DNA of 64,000 nucleotides from Streptomyces ochraceiscleroticus. GTDB taxonomy: Bacteria; Actinomycetota; Actinomycetes; Streptomycetales; Streptomycetaceae. A program made the position numbers and the translations under genes. The notes below the pieces were generated by a model. That model was not told the DNA's origin and searched no databases. It saw only the letters and a list, made by a program, of their open reading frames with translations. Of the stretch, positions 44,434 to 54,318 are shown piece after piece (the stretch's first letter is position 1; each line of letters begins with the position of its first letter). Where the stretch lies: contig NZ_JOAX01000049.1 of the NCBI RefSeq assembly GCF_000720485.1, positions 1-64,000 on the forward strand, read 5' to 3'.

Positions 44434-45228
44434 TCAGTCCCGAAGGTAGGTCAGCAGGTCCTCGTGCAGCAGGCCGTTGGAGGCCGCCGCGTTGCCGCTG
44501 TGCGGGCCCGGGGCCCCGTCCAGGCCCGTGAAGCGCCCGCCGGCCTCCTGTACGACGACGGCGCAGGCCGCCATGTCCCACAGCGACAGCTCCGGCTCGG
44601 CGCAGATGTCCACGGAGCCCTCGGCCACCATCATGTAGGGCCAGAAGTCGCCGTACGCGCGGGTCCGCCAGACCTCCCGTGACAGGTCCAGGAAGCCGCC
44701 CAGCGTGCCGCGCTCCTCCCAGCCGGTGAGCGAGGAGTAGGCGAACGACGCGTCCTGGATGCGCCCGACGCTCGACACCTGGAGACGCTGGGCTGAGGTC
44801 AGGCTGCGGCCGGTGTAGGCGCCCAGCCCCTCTGCGGCCCACCAGCGGCGGTGCAGCGCGGGCGCGGAGACCACGCCGACGACCGGACGGTCCCCGCCCT
44901 CGCCGCGCTCCATCAGGGCGATCAGGGTGGCCCACACGGGCACCCCGCGCACATAGTTCTTCGTGCCGTCGATCGGGTCGACGATCCAGCGGCGCGGCCC
45001 CGACCCTTCGGAGCCGAACTCCTCGCCGAGCACCGCGTCCCGCGGCCGGGCACGTGCGAGGTGGCCGCGGATGAGCTCTTCGGCCGCCTTGTCCGCCTCG
45101 CTCACCGGGGTCATGTCCGGTTTGGTCTCGACCTTCAGGTCGAGCGCCTTGAACCGTTCCATGGTCGCGGCGTCCGCGGCGTCCGCGAGGACGTGGGCGA
45201 GACGGAGATCATCGTGGTAGTCGGCCAT
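44434..45228 (-). CDS. hisN: HisN: histidinol-phosphatase (inositol monophosphatase family)
   Basis: A 264-residue IMPase-fold phosphatase. Metal ligands are GEE at 68-70, DPIDGT at 84-89 and Asp218 in LWDMAA. The length and the WDMAA context match the actinobacterial HisN that completes histidinol formation in histidine synthesis. Inositol or fructose-1,6-bisphosphate phosphatase activity cannot be ruled out from motifs alone. It stands alone, divergent from a TetR gene. Confidence 0.82.
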   Translation of the reverse strand: MADYHDDLRLAHVLADAADAATMERFKALDLKVETKPDMTPVSEADKAAEELIRGHLARARPRDAVLGEEFGSEGSGPRRWIVDPIDGTKNYVRGVPVWATLIALMERGEGGDRPVVGVVSAPALHRRWWAAEGLGAYTGRSLTSAQRLQVSSVGRIQDASFAYSSLTGWEERGTLGGFLDLSREVWRTRAYGDFWPYMMVAEGSVDICAEPELSLWDMAACAVVVQEAGGRFTGLDGAPGPHSGNAAASNGLLHEDLLTYLRD

Positions 45229-45343
45229 GTGCGAACACTATCTTTCCCGGTACCTGAGCATGGAAAATCCCGCGGTCGCCGCGGAACGTGGCGGCTTCCG
45301 GAAATCCCTTCCGCACCCGTCGGCAGTCCTTTGGTCCGGACCC

Positions 45344-45372
45344 TTGACACCACCTGGCGGGGCGTCAATTCT
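45344..45372 (+). promoter_or_regulatory. Promoter with TetR-type operator upstream of tetR
   Basis: TTGACA (45344-45349) is a consensus -35 box, with AATTCT (45367-45372) 17 bases downstream as a -10 candidate. An inverted repeat TTGACACC (45344-45351) / GGCGTCAA (45361-45368), 7 of 8 positions matching with a 9-base centre, covers this promoter. It is a likely autoregulatory site. Confidence 0.6.
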
Positions 45373-45416
45373 GTGCGCACACCGGCCATATGGGCACTAC
45401 GGCCTGGGAGGCAACG

Positions 45417-46115
45417 ATGCCCGCAGCGCGTGATTCCTTACTGGACGCCGCCTACGCGGCGCTCGAAGTACGGCCCTGGGCAGGCGTCCGGATGGTCGAT
45501 GTCGCGGCCGCGGCAGGGGTCTCCCGGCAGACCCTCTACAACGAGTTCGGCAGCAAACAGGGGCTCGCGCGCGCCCTGGTGCGCCGCGAGACCGAGGGCT
45601 ATCTGGCGGGCGTGGAGCGCATCCTGGCCCGGCCCGCCGGCGGTTCCCCCGCCGCCGGCCCGCCCGCCGAGGAGGCCGCGCGCCCCTCGTCCCTGCCCGA
45701 AGAAGCCCAGGCCAGGCTGGCCGCGGCGGCCGACTGGACGCTGCGTACCGCCCGCGCCAACCCCCTCGTACGGGCCGTGCTGACCGGCTGCTGGAACGAG
45801 CGGCTGCCCTCGCCCGCCGACCAGTCGCTCCCGCTGCCGGTGCCCGGACCCCGCACGGGCTTCCCCGTGGTGCCGCCGCCCGTCGAGGCGCCGCTGCCCG
45901 GGCCGAGCGAGCTGGTCGGCCGGTTCAGTGACCGGGCGGTGGCCGCGCTGGAGGCGGACTGGCCCAAGGAGGAGCTGACCGAGCTGGGCACGGCGTGCAC
46001 GACGGCGGTCCGGCTCACGCTGTCCTGCGTGGTCGCGCCCGCCGATCCCGAGGAGGTCGGGCGGCTCGTCCGCAGCGCGTTCGCGGGCCTGCCGCGCCAT
46101 CAGGCCGCGCATTGA
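45417..46115 (+). CDS. TetR-family transcriptional regulator
   Basis: A 232-residue regulator. The N-terminal helix-turn-helix (MVDVAAAAGVSRQTLYNEFGSK, about 26-47) is typical; the ligand domain is Pro-rich in the middle (residues about 70-90 and 135-165). ATG 45417 has GGGAGG five bases upstream; an in-frame ATG at 45390 has none. An operator-like repeat overlaps its own promoter. Neighbouring hisN (divergent) and the SMR exporter (convergent) are possible targets. The ligand is unknown. Confidence 0.88.
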   Translation: MPAARDSLLDAAYAALEVRPWAGVRMVDVAAAAGVSRQTLYNEFGSKQGLARALVRRETEGYLAGVERILARPAGGSPAAGPPAEEAARPSSLPEEAQARLAAAADWTLRTARANPLVRAVLTGCWNERLPSPADQSLPLPVPGPRTGFPVVPPPVEAPLPGPSELVGRFSDRAVAALEADWPKEELTELGTACTTAVRLTLSCVVAPADPEEVGRLVRSAFAGLPRHQAAH

Positions 46116-46142
46116 CCGGTAAGTAGCCGTCGGGGCCGGGAA

Positions 46143-46466
46143 TCAGTGCGCCGAGCCCGAGAACTGGAGTCCGATCGCGCCGGCGATGACCAGCGTGATC
46201 GAGACGATCTTCAAGGTCGACACCACGTCACCGAGGAAGACCATGCCGTACACCGCCGTGCCGGCCGCGCCGAGCCCGGTCCACACCGCGTACGCCGGGC
46301 CCACGTCCAGCTTCTTCAGCGAAAGAGTCAGCAGCCCGAAGCTGCCGAGTGCGAAGGCGCAGAAGGCGATCGTGGGCCAGAGCCGCGTGAAGCCGTGCGA
46401 GAGCTTCAGACACACCGCGAAGCCCGTCTCCAGAAGTCCCGCCACCACGACGAGCAGCCACGCCAT
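46143..46466 (-). CDS. SMR-family efflux protein (Gdx/SugE or Qac type)
   Basis: A 107-residue four-helix membrane protein of the small multidrug resistance family, with the essential Glu13 in helix 1 and the conserved AYAVWTGLGAAG stretch in helix 3. The family works as dual-topology dimers that exchange protons for guanidinium or quaternary ammonium compounds. The subtype cannot be settled by eye. It is convergent with the TetR gene 27 bases away. I found no guanidine riboswitch upstream. Confidence 0.88.
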   Translation of the reverse strand: MAWLLVVVAGLLETGFAVCLKLSHGFTRLWPTIAFCAFALGSFGLLTLSLKKLDVGPAYAVWTGLGAAGTAVYGMVFLGDVVSTLKIVSITLVIAGAIGLQFSGSAH

Positions 46467-46581
46467 CAGTTTGCCTCCGTCGGTTCGGTGACCGCTTCGC
46501 CCTGTCCTGATGTGATTATGCAGTTACCAAGGGCTCGCGGCAGCCACCTTCGTGCATCGCCCGCGCCGCTCCCTCGATCCG

Positions 46582-47589
46582 TCAGTCGCCCTCGCGCCGC
46601 TCCCGCGTGGCCAGCAGCCGGCGCAGCGAGTAGAGCCGGGCCGGGTCGGCGTGCCCGTCGGCCACCCATTGGTCCAGCGCACACTCCGCCTCGTCGTGGC
46701 TGCAGGCGCGCGGGCACCCTTCCGTGCCCGGTACCAGGTCGGGGAAGGCCTGGATGACCCGCGAGGGATCGACGTGGTGCAGTCCGAACGACCGCACGCC
46801 GGGCGTGTCGATCACCCAGCCCCGGTCGTCCGGCAGCGGCAGGGCCAGTGCCGAGGTCGTCGTGTGCCGGCCGCGCCCGGTGACCGCGTTGACGTGTCCG
46901 GTGGCCCGCTTCCGCGCCGGTACCAGGGAGTTGACCAGCGTGGTCTTGCCCACGCCGGAGTGGCCGACGAAGGCCGTGATCCGGTCGGTCAGCCGCTCGC
47001 GCACCCGGTCGGCCGCGGCGCCGTCGGTCAGCTCGTCGCGGTTGGTGACGACGTACGGGACGCCCAGCGCGCCGTAGGACTCCAGCAGCGTGTCCGGTGA
47101 CGCCAGGTCCGACTTGGTGAGCACGAGCAGCGGCGTAAGGCCCGCGTCGTACGCCGCGACCAGGCAGCGGTCGATCAGCCGGGGCCGCGGCTCGGGGTCG
47201 GCGAGCGCGGTGACGATCGCGAGCTGGTCGGCGTTGGCGACCACCACGCGCTCGAACGGATCGTCGTCGTCGGCCGTGCGCCGCAGCACGGACGTGCGCG
47301 GCTGGACCCGCACGATGCGGGCGAGGGTGTCCTTGGCGCCGGTGAGGTCGCCGACGACCATGACCCGGTCGCCGACCACCACGCTCTTGCGGCCCAGCTC
47401 ACGTGCCTTCATCGCGGTGACCGTGCGGTCCTCGATCAGGCACGTGATGCGGCCGCGGTCGACCGTGAGGACCAGGCCCTCGCTGGCGTCCTCGTGCTTC
47501 GGGCGGATGTTCGTACGCGGACGGTTGCCCTTGCGGTTCGGGCGGACCCGGACGTCGTCCTCGTCGGGGTTCTTGCCGTAGCGGCGCAT
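46582..47589 (-). CDS. rsgA: RsgA: ribosome small-subunit-dependent GTPase
   Basis: A 335-residue circularly permuted GTPase involved in 30S maturation. The order is OB-fold (about 37-98), G4 TKSD (158-161), G1 GHSGVGKT (209-216), G3 DTPG (261-264), and the zinc site Cys292, Cys296, His298, Cys303. The N-terminal 35 residues are basic. It starts 12 bases downstream of the aroA stop, so the two are cotranscribed. Confidence 0.93.
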   Translation of the reverse strand: MRRYGKNPDEDDVRVRPNRKGNRPRTNIRPKHEDASEGLVLTVDRGRITCLIEDRTVTAMKARELGRKSVVVGDRVMVVGDLTGAKDTLARIVRVQPRTSVLRRTADDDDPFERVVVANADQLAIVTALADPEPRPRLIDRCLVAAYDAGLTPLLVLTKSDLASPDTLLESYGALGVPYVVTNRDELTDGAAADRVRERLTDRITAFVGHSGVGKTTLVNSLVPARKRATGHVNAVTGRGRHTTTSALALPLPDDRGWVIDTPGVRSFGLHHVDPSRVIQAFPDLVPGTEGCPRACSHDEAECALDQWVADGHADPARLYSLRRLLATRERREGD

Positions 47590-47601
47590 CGGGGCGGACT
47601 C

Positions 47602-48963
47602 TCAAGCTCTCCGGGCGGGGGCCGCCGGGCTGAGCATGTCCGTCCACATCTCGGGGAAGTCGGGCAGGGTCTTGGCCGTGGTCGCGACGTTCTCCACCTC
47701 GACACCCTTGACGGCCAGGCCGAGCAGCGCGCCGGCGGTGGCCATGCGGTGGTCGTCGTACGTGTGGAAGACGCCGCCGTGCAGCGGGCGCGGCCGGATG
47801 TGCAGGCCGTCGGCGGTCTCGGTGACGTCGCCACCGAGGCCGTTGATCTCCTTGGTGAGCGCCGCGAGCCGGTCGGTCTCGTGCAGCCGCAGGTGGGCGA
47901 CGCCGCGCAGCACGGACTCGGAGTCCGCGAGGGCCGCGACCGCCGCGATGCCCGGGGTCAGCTCGCCGACCTCGCTCAGGTCGATGTCGATGCCGTGCAC
48001 GCGGCCGCTGCCCTTGAAGGTCAGCCCCTGCTCGGTCAGCTCGCAGGAACCGCCCATTTCGGTGAAGATCTCGCGCAGCGCGTCACCCGGCTGAGTGGTG
48101 TGCTCGGGCCAGTCCGGGATCGTGACCCGGCCGCCGGTGATCAGCGCGGCGGCCAGGAACGGCTGCGCGTTGGACAGATCCGGCTCGACGACCAGGTCGC
48201 GGCCGAGCAGCGCGCCCGGGGTGACCCGCCAGACGTTCGGCTCGCCGCCGGACTCGGGGGTGTCCACCTGGGCGCCGACCGCTCGCAGCATGTCCACGGT
48301 CATCCGGATGTGCGGCATGGACGGCAGCGTGGCGCCCACGTGCCGTACCTCCACGCCCTGGTTGAAGCGCGGCGCGGACAGCAGCAGGGCGCTGACGAAC
48401 TGCGAGGAGGAGGACGCGTCGATCTCGACCCGGCCGCCGTCCAGGCCGCCCTTGCCGTGCACCGTCATCGGGAGGGCGCCGCGCTTGTCGTCGTCGATGC
48501 GGGCGCCGAGGGCGCGCAGCCCCTCGATGACGCCGCCCAGCGGACGCTCGTACGACCGCGGGTCGCCGTCGAAGCGGACCGGGCCGTCGGCCAGCGCCGC
48601 GACCGGCGGCAGGAAGCGCATGACCGTGCCGGCGTTGCCGACGTCGACGGTGGTGGGGCCGTGCAGCCCGGCGGGGATCACGCGCCACGCCTCGCCGGTG
48701 CCGTCCGGCTCGCCGGCGGGGGAGGAGTTGGAGGAGATGGTCTCCTCGATGCCCACGCCCATCGTGCGCAGCGCCTGGGCCATCAGGAGGGTGTCGCGGG
48801 AGCGCAGCGGGCGGCGCAGCCAGCCGGGCTCGGAGGAGAGCGCGGCCAGGACCAGGCCGCGGTTGGTGACCGACTTGGAGCCGGGCACGGTGACGGTCGC
48901 GTCGACCGCTCCGGAAGCGGTGGGGGCCGGCCAGAGGGCGGAGTGTGCGGGGCTCTCGGTCAT
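47602..48963 (-). CDS. aroA: AroA: 3-phosphoshikimate 1-carboxyvinyltransferase (EPSP synthase)
   Basis: A 453-residue enzyme of the shikimate pathway, joining shikimate-3-phosphate and phosphoenolpyruvate. Active-site segments are PGSKSVTNR near 30-38, GNAGTVMRF near 110-118, [10 protein letters not shown], and the C-terminal HETDR and YDDHRMA. ATG 48963 is chosen; GTG 48972 would add three residues. It precedes rsgA in a two-gene operon. Confidence 0.94.
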   Translation of the reverse strand: MTESPAHSALWPAPTASGAVDATVTVPGSKSVTNRGLVLAALSSEPGWLRRPLRSRDTLLMAQALRTMGVGIEETISSNSSPAGEPDGTGEAWRVIPAGLHGPTTVDVGNAGTVMRFLPPVAALADGPVRFDGDPRSYERPLGGVIEGLRALGARIDDDKRGALPMTVHGKGGLDGGRVEIDASSSSQFVSALLLSAPRFNQGVEVRHVGATLPSMPHIRMTVDMLRAVGAQVDTPESGGEPNVWRVTPGALLGRDLVVEPDLSNAQPFLAAALITGGRVTIPDWPEHTTQPGDALREIFTEMGGSCELTEQGLTFKGSGRVHGIDIDLSEVGELTPGIAAVAALADSESVLRGVAHLRLHETDRLAALTKEINGLGGDVTETADGLHIRPRPLHGGVFHTYDDHRMATAGALLGLAVKGVEVENVATTAKTLPDFPEMWTDMLSPAAPARRA

Positions 48964-49061
48964 GTAGCTCACTTTAATGGCTCACCAGGGGTGCGGATCT
49001 TGATCAAATGGGGTGCAACCTGTACGAAACATGGCACTGGTAAAGCGGAGCCGCGTATGTC

Positions 49062-49778
49062 TCACAGCTCCAGCAGCCACCGGCCGCCGCCGAACAGCGA
49101 GCAGAGTGCCACCAGGTGGAAGAAGCCGAGCCAGACCGCCGCCGGCACGTTCGTCAGCCGGGCGAGCTGGTCCGGGTCGGAGTCCACCCGACCTCCGGAG
49201 CGTCTGCGCTTCCCCTGGATCTCGAACGGCGGCCGGACCCCGCCCAGCAGCAGGAACCACACCACCGCGTACGCGAACGCCGCCTGCACCTCCGCGGTGG
49301 TCAGCCAGGAGACCAGGAAGAACGCGGCACCAGCGAGTACCACGGTGAGGACGCCGTATGCGTTCCGCGTCATGATCAGCATCGCGAGCAGCAGGGCCGT
49401 CGCGCCCCACAGCAGGGCCGTGATGTGGCCGGCGGCGAGCAGCGCGGCACCGGCCAGGCCGAGCAGCGAGGGCGCGGTGTAGCCGGCCGCGGCGGTCAGG
49501 ACCATGCCGAGGCCGTGCGGCTTGCCGCGGCTCACGGTCAGCCCGGAGGTGTCCGAGTGCAGACGGATGCCGTCCAGCTTCCGGCCGGTCAGCAGGGCCA
49601 CGAGGCCGTGCCCGCCCTCGTGCGCGATCGTGATGGCATTACGGGATATCCGCCAGGCGCTGTAGGGGAGCATCACCGCCAGTGCGACCACGGCCGTAGC
49701 CACGACCAGCCAGAACGACGGATCGGGCTGTGTGGCGAAAACCCGGTCCCATACGTCGGTGATGTGCTCGGTGTCCAT
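49062..49778 (-). CDS. M50-family membrane metalloprotease
   Basis: A 238-residue integral membrane protein with about six helices. The zinc motif His53-Glu54-Gly-Gly-His57 lies in or next to the second hydrophobic segment, as in site-2-protease-like M50 enzymes. No PDZ or CBS domain is attached, so it belongs to the compact actinobacterial type. AAGGGG is very close to the ATG. The substrate is unknown. Its 5' end faces the divergent SRAP gene with 35 bases between starts, so promoters overlap. Confidence 0.85.
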   Translation of the reverse strand: MDTEHITDVWDRVFATQPDPSFWLVVATAVVALAVMLPYSAWRISRNAITIAHEGGHGLVALLTGRKLDGIRLHSDTSGLTVSRGKPHGLGMVLTAAAGYTAPSLLGLAGAALLAAGHITALLWGATALLLAMLIMTRNAYGVLTVVLAGAAFFLVSWLTTAEVQAAFAYAVVWFLLLGGVRPPFEIQGKRRRSGGRVDSDPDQLARLTNVPAAVWLGFFHLVALCSLFGGGRWLLEL

Positions 49779-49813
49779 CTCTCCCCTTGCTGTGCCATGG
49801 CACTGTGGCATAC

Positions 49814-50632
49814 ATGTGCGGACGGTATGCGGCGAGCAGGCGGCCCGAGGATCTGGTGGGGATCTTCGAGGTCGAGAAGTGGGAGCCCGAGGAAACCCTG
49901 GCACCCGACTGGAATGTCGCCCCCACCAAGAACGTCTACGCGGTGCTCGAACGCCCCGTCAAAGACGCTGAGGACCGGCGGCCGGTTCGCCAGCTCCGGC
50001 CTCTGAAGTGGGGCCTGGTCCCGTCGTGGGCGAAATCACCCGACGTCGGCGTGAAGATGATCAACGCCAGGGCGGAGACGGTCCACGAGAAGCCGTCCTT
50101 CAAGAAGCCCTTCGCCGCCCGCCGCTGCCTGCTCCCCGGCGACGGCTATTTCGAGTGGGTGACCGGCGTGGGGGAGCGGCAGCTCGAGGAGCAGGGGCGG
50201 AAGAAGCGCCCCCGCAAGCAGCCGTACTTCGTCACGCCGGCCGACGGCGCGGTGATGGCGATGGCCGGGCTGTACGAGTTCTGGCGCGACCCCACGCTGC
50301 CGCCGGACCACCCGCAGGCGTGGTGGGCGACCTGCTCGGTGGTCACCACGGCCGCCGAGACCACGCCGCTGGCCGGCGCCTCCGGTGAAGCGGGCCCGCA
50401 GTCGCTCGCCGACATCCACCCCCGGATGCCGCTGGTCCTCCCGCCGGACCGCTGGGACGCCTGGCTGGACCCGGCCACCACGGACATCGAGGAGCTGCGC
50501 GAGCTGCTCGCGCAGCCGCCCGCCGGAATGATGCGGGCCTACCCCGTCTCCACGGAGGTCAGCAACGTCCGCAACAACAGCCCCGAGCTGGTGAAGGAGC
50601 TGGCGGCGCCGGAGGAGGAAACGCTCTTCTGA
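49814..50632 (+). CDS. SRAP-domain (HMCES/YedK) DNA-protein crosslink protein
   Basis: A 272-residue SRAP protein. The catalytic Cys2 directly follows the initiator Met (MCGRYA), which fixes ATG 49814 as the start. Asn34 in DWNVAP, NARAET (84-89), Glu114 in GYFEW and His202 in HPRMPLVL complete the active site. The family forms a thiazolidine crosslink with abasic sites in single-stranded DNA and protects them at forks. Confidence 0.93.
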   Translation: MCGRYAASRRPEDLVGIFEVEKWEPEETLAPDWNVAPTKNVYAVLERPVKDAEDRRPVRQLRPLKWGLVPSWAKSPDVGVKMINARAETVHEKPSFKKPFAARRCLLPGDGYFEWVTGVGERQLEEQGRKKRPRKQPYFVTPADGAVMAMAGLYEFWRDPTLPPDHPQAWWATCSVVTTAAETTPLAGASGEAGPQSLADIHPRMPLVLPPDRWDAWLDPATTDIEELRELLAQPPAGMMRAYPVSTEVSNVRNNSPELVKELAAPEEETLF

Positions 50633-50679
50633 CCGTGCCCCGCCTCCGTGGGCGCGGCCGCCGGGGGCAGGATGGCCCC

Positions 50680-51315
50680 ATGAGTGAGAGCGAGACGGTC
50701 GGCACACCGGCGGGCGAGGCCCGGATCACCTGGCACCATGCCCAGGGCACGGCGCGCACGGTGCTCGCCGTGAGCCACGGCGCGGGCGGCGGCATCGAGG
50801 CACGGGACCTGGCGGCGCTGGCCGCGGCGCTCCCGGAGCGCGGCGTCACGGTCGCGCTCGTCGAGCAGCCCTGGCGGGTGGCGGGCAAGAAGCTGGCGCC
50901 CGCGCCGAAGACCCTGGACACGGGCTGGACGGCGCTGTGGCCCGCGCTGCGGAAGCCCGGGCTGCCGGTCGTCGCGGGCGGGCGCAGCGCGGGGGCGCGG
51001 GTGGCCTGCCGTACGGCGCGTGAGCTCGGCGCGCACGCCGTGCTCGCCCTCAGCTTCCCGCTGCACCCGCCGGGCAAGCCGGAGAAGTCCCGCGCCGACG
51101 AGCTCACCGGCGCCGGCGTGCCCACCCTGGTGATCCAGGGCGGCCGCGACCCCTTCGGGCGCCCCGAGGAGTTCCCCGAGGGCACCGGGATCGTCGAGGT
51201 ACCGCACGCCGATCATGGTTTCGCCGTACCGAAGAAGGCCCCGATCAGCCAGGACGAGGCGCTGATGCTGATCGTGGAGGCGGCCGCCGAGTGGCTCGTC
51301 GGGCTGCCCGACTGA
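50680..51315 (+). CDS. Alpha/beta hydrolase (dienelactone-hydrolase-like)
   Basis: A 211-residue cytoplasmic alpha/beta hydrolase. The triad is Ser103 in GGRSAG, Asp157 in GGRDPFG and His179 in HADHGF; the SHGAGGG at 32-38 probably shapes the oxyanion hole. It resembles the KANL3/Tex30-like small hydrolases. The RBS is weak. It precedes sigR by 300 bases with its own promoter between. The substrate is unknown. Confidence 0.85.
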   Translation: MSESETVGTPAGEARITWHHAQGTARTVLAVSHGAGGGIEARDLAALAAALPERGVTVALVEQPWRVAGKKLAPAPKTLDTGWTALWPALRKPGLPVVAGGRSAGARVACRTARELGAHAVLALSFPLHPPGKPEKSRADELTGAGVPTLVIQGGRDPFGRPEEFPEGTGIVEVPHADHGFAVPKKAPISQDEALMLIVEAAAEWLVGLPD

Positions 51316-51364
51316 CCGGCGCGGCGTCTCCGCAGAGGCCGGCGCGCTGCCTCTGAAGAGGCGC

Positions 51365-51391
51365 GGGAATGCGCGGCGCCCCCGCCCTGTT
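51365..51391 (+). promoter_or_regulatory. SigR-dependent promoter of sigR-rsrA
   Basis: GGGAAT (51365-51370), an 18-base spacer, and GTT (51389-51391). This matches the established SigR consensus GGGAAT-N18-GTT exactly, so sigR is positively autoregulated here as in S. coelicolor. Confidence 0.88.
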
Positions 51392-51617
51392 GTCCGGTGC
51401 GTAGGCAGGTACGTACTGGTACGCACGAGGAATGGGAGTCCACCGCATGGGGATCGCATGCCCGGCCCGACCGCAGGGCACCGGCTGGACGGTGCCGGAT
51501 CCGGCACAGCTCCACGCGGGGCACCACGTCACGGCTGGAGCGGCGGTGGTACGGGATCGTCGTCTATTCTCCGATTCGAGCGGATCCGCAACCGGATCCG
51601 GCACGGTGTTGGAGGAG

Positions 51618-52340
51618 GTGGGTCCGGTCAGCGGTACCGACGCAGGGACCGACGGCACGGCACAAGCACGTAACGAGGGCGAGCCGGAGGCTGCCCGCAC
51701 GGAGACGAAGGGCGAGTCGGAGGCCGAGCGCAATGCGCGCTTCGAGCGCGACGCGCTCACGTTCCTGGACCAGATGTACTCCGCCGCGCTGCGCATGACG
51801 CGTAATCCGGCGGACGCGGAGGACCTGGTGCAGGAGACGTACGCCAAGGCGTACGCGTCCTTCCACCAGTTCCGCGAGGGCACCAACCTCAAGGCGTGGC
51901 TGTACCGCATCCTGACCAACACCTTCATCAACTCCTACCGCAAGAAGCAGCGGGAGCCGCAGCGCAGCGCGGCCGAGGAGATCGAGGACTGGCAGCTCGC
52001 GCGCGCCGAGTCGCACATGTCCACGGGCCTGCGCTCCGCCGAGTCGCAGGCGCTGGACCACCTGCCCGATTCGGACGTGAAGGAAGCCCTCCAGGCGATC
52101 CCCGAGGAATTCCGTATAGCGGTATACCTCGCGGACGTGGAGGGGTTTGCGTACAAGGAGATCGCCGACATCATGGGAACCCCCATCGGCACGGTGATGT
52201 CCCGCCTGCACCGTGGCCGCCGCCAGTTGCGCGGCATGCTCGAGGACTACGCCCGTGACCGCGGGCTGGTCCCGGCCGGGGCGGGTGCTGCGGCTGCTTC
52301 GGGAAAGCAGCCGCACGATCGGAAAGGCTCCACATCATGA
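51618..52340 (+). CDS. sigR: SigR: ECF sigma factor for thiol-oxidative stress
   Basis: A 240-residue ECF sigma factor. Region 2 runs from [13 protein letters not shown] to YRKKQ, with the [10 protein letters not shown] signature. Region 4 ([20 protein letters not shown] ... [14 protein letters not shown]) binds the -35 box. GTG 51618 follows GGAGGA and matches the known short form. The same frame extends upstream to ATG 51447 (57 codons) and ATG 51432 (62 codons), consistent with the longer unstable isoform described in S. coelicolor. The gene overlaps rsrA (ATGA). Confidence 0.94.
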   Translation: MGPVSGTDAGTDGTAQARNEGEPEAARTETKGESEAERNARFERDALTFLDQMYSAALRMTRNPADAEDLVQETYAKAYASFHQFREGTNLKAWLYRILTNTFINSYRKKQREPQRSAAEEIEDWQLARAESHMSTGLRSAESQALDHLPDSDVKEALQAIPEEFRIAVYLADVEGFAYKEIADIMGTPIGTVMSRLHRGRRQLRGMLEDYARDRGLVPAGAGAAAASGKQPHDRKGSTS

Positions 52341-52714
52341 GCTGCGGAGACCCGCACGAGACGGACTGCTCCGAGGTCCTTGACCACCTGTACGAGTATC
52401 TCGACCGCGAGATGCCGGACGGGGAGTGCACGAAGTTCGAGGAGCACTTCGACGAGTGCTCGCCCTGCCTGGAGAAGTACGGCCTCGAACAGGCCGTCAA
52501 GAAGCTCGTCAAGCGCTGCTGCGGCCACGACGACGTCCCCACCGACCTGCGCTCGAAGGTCATGGGGCGGATCGAGCTGATCCGGTCCGGCGAGGCCGTG
52601 CCCGAGAAGAGCGTGCTCGAACAGGCGCAGGAATCGGCCGCTGCCGAGGGCCCCGGGCACCAGGCCGGACCGACCGAAACCGATGCACGCACCGAGGCGG
52701 CGCGCGCCGAATAA
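52337..52714 (+). CDS. rsrA: RsrA: redox-sensitive zinc anti-sigma factor
   Basis: A 125-residue ZAS-family anti-sigma factor that holds SigR under reducing conditions and releases it when oxidised. The zinc/thiol residues Cys3, His7, Cys11, Cys31, His37, Cys41, Cys44, Cys61 and Cys62 are all present; HFDECSPC (37-44) is the HxxxCxxC motif. The C-terminal 30 residues are acidic and Ala-rich. Start overlaps the sigR stop, ensuring balanced synthesis. Confidence 0.95.
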   Translation: MSCGDPHETDCSEVLDHLYEYLDREMPDGECTKFEEHFDECSPCLEKYGLEQAVKKLVKRCCGHDDVPTDLRSKVMGRIELIRSGEAVPEKSVLEQAQESAAAEGPGHQAGPTETDARTEAARAE

Positions 52715-52863
52715 CGCGCCCGACAACGCGCCGGGTCACTCCATCGGGTGAGGGCAGGCTGAAGAGCCCCACCCAATCCCCGGATGCGCCCGCACGCGCC
52801 GCCCACGCCTTCTAAGCTCACCGCACCTGAAGCGACATCGCTCGGTACGGGGAGGAGGGCGCC

Positions 52864-54318
52864 ATGCGGCAGCTGCCCATGGGCGCGTACGCGTACATCG
52901 GATGTGCTGTCCTGGCGGCGGTCGGCTGTGCCGCCCCCGCCGCCCTGCCCGCCGCGGGCACCCCCTGGCCCACCGTGGCCCTGCTCGCCGTGCTCTACGC
53001 GGCCTGCGAGCGGATGCGCAACTGCCCGCTGACCGGCGGCCGTGCCCCGGCCGGCGGCGCGCCGGCGCACGGCGACGGCATGCCGCCCCGATGGGGCTGC
53101 CCCGTGCTGCTCGCCGGGGTCTTCCTGCTGCCGCCCGCCGCTGCCGCCCTGGTGGCTCTGCCGGGCGCGCTCCTCTCCGGTACCGCGGAGCGCTCGCCCG
53201 CTGCCCGCCGCGTCTGGCACGCCGCAGAACTCGCCCTGGCCGCCTGGGCCGCCGCCCAGGTCTTCGGCGCGGGCGGCAGCCGCGCCGTCCTCGCCCCCGA
53301 ATTCCCCTATGCGCTGCTGCCCGCCGCGGCCGCCACCACCGCCTTCTGCGCCGTCCTGGCCGTCCTGGACGGCGGCGTCCTGGTCGCCGCCGAGCGGCAC
53401 GCGCCGCGCACCGCCTGGCGCGGCCTGCTGCTCCGCTCGCTCGCCCCGCACCTGGTGCACGGTTTGGCCGGGCTGATGATGGCCGTCCTCTGGCGCAGCT
53501 CCTACGGGCCCGCCGCCGCTCTCCTCGTCCTGCTGCCCATGTACATCTCCTGCTGGGTCTTCGCGCAGTACCACCGCGAGCGCGCGGCGCATCAGGCCAC
53601 CATCCGCGCCCTCGTCCAGGCCGTCGACCTCAAGGACCGCTACACCCGCGGCCACAGCGAACGCGTCGGCCGCGCCTCGGTGATGATCGCCCGCGAGCTG
53701 GGCATGGCCGAGGACCGCCTCGAAGTACTGCGCTTCGCCGGCATCCTGCACGACGTCGGCAAGCTCGGCGTGCCCACCCGGCTGCTCCGGAAGGACGGCC
53801 CGCTCACCTCCGAAGAGCGCCGCGTCATCGAGCTGCACCCGGAGTACGGCCACGAAATCGTCCGCGGCATCGGCTTCCTCGGCGAGGCCAGGGCCGCGAT
53901 CCTGCACCACCACGAACGCATGGACGGCAAGGGCTACCCCTACGGCCTCCGGGGGCGCGAGATCCCCGAATTCGCCCGGGTGGTCGCCGTCGCCGACGCC
54001 TTCGACGCGATGACCTCCACCCGCTCCTACCGCCGCGCCCGCCCGGTCGCCGCCGCCGTCGCCGAGCTGCGCCGCAGCGCGGGCGCCCAGCTCGACCCGC
54101 GCATGGTCCGCGCCCTGGTCGCCGCGCTCGCCCGGCACGGCTGGCAGCCCGAGGTCGTCACCGCGGGCGCCGACGGGCCCGCCCTGCCGCCGCCCCGGCG
54201 CGCGGGCGTCCCCCTCCGCAGGCGCCCGGCCCCGGCTGCCGTACCCCCACCCGGTACCACAGCGCTGCCCGGAACGGCCGTGACGCCGCACCCCGGCGCC
54301 GCCAAGGGCGAGCGGTGA
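52864..54318 (+). CDS. HD-GYP-domain membrane protein (probable cyclic-dinucleotide phosphodiesterase)
   Basis: A 484-residue protein. The first 240 residues hold about five to six membrane helices. The HD-GYP domain (about 250-420) has intact motifs: HSERV, His296-Asp297 in [17 protein letters not shown] (349-359) and [11 protein letters not shown]. The family hydrolyses cyclic di-GMP or related dinucleotides. The C-terminus is Pro/Ala-rich. GGAGGAGGG precedes ATG 52864. Its stop overlaps the next start (GTGA), so the two are translated together. Confidence 0.88.
   Translation: MRQLPMGAYAYIGCAVLAAVGCAAPAALPAAGTPWPTVALLAVLYAACERMRNCPLTGGRAPAGGAPAHGDGMPPRWGCPVLLAGVFLLPPAAAALVALPGALLSGTAERSPAARRVWHAAELALAAWAAAQVFGAGGSRAVLAPEFPYALLPAAAATTAFCAVLAVLDGGVLVAAERHAPRTAWRGLLLRSLAPHLVHGLAGLMMAVLWRSSYGPAAALLVLLPMYISCWVFAQYHRERAAHQATIRALVQAVDLKDRYTRGHSERVGRASVMIARELGMAEDRLEVLRFAGILHDVGKLGVPTRLLRKDGPLTSEERRVIELHPEYGHEIVRGIGFLGEARAAILHHHERMDGKGYPYGLRGREIPEFARVVAVADAFDAMTSTRSYRRARPVAAAVAELRRSAGAQLDPRMVRALVAALARHGWQPEVVTAGADGPALPPPRRAGVPLRRRPAPAAVPPPGTTALPGTAVTPHPGAAKGER

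Noticed and set aside
46467..46560. Guanidine riboswitch ahead of the SMR gene
   Set aside because: I looked for ykkC-type conserved segments and mini-ykkC ACGR hairpin loops and found none.
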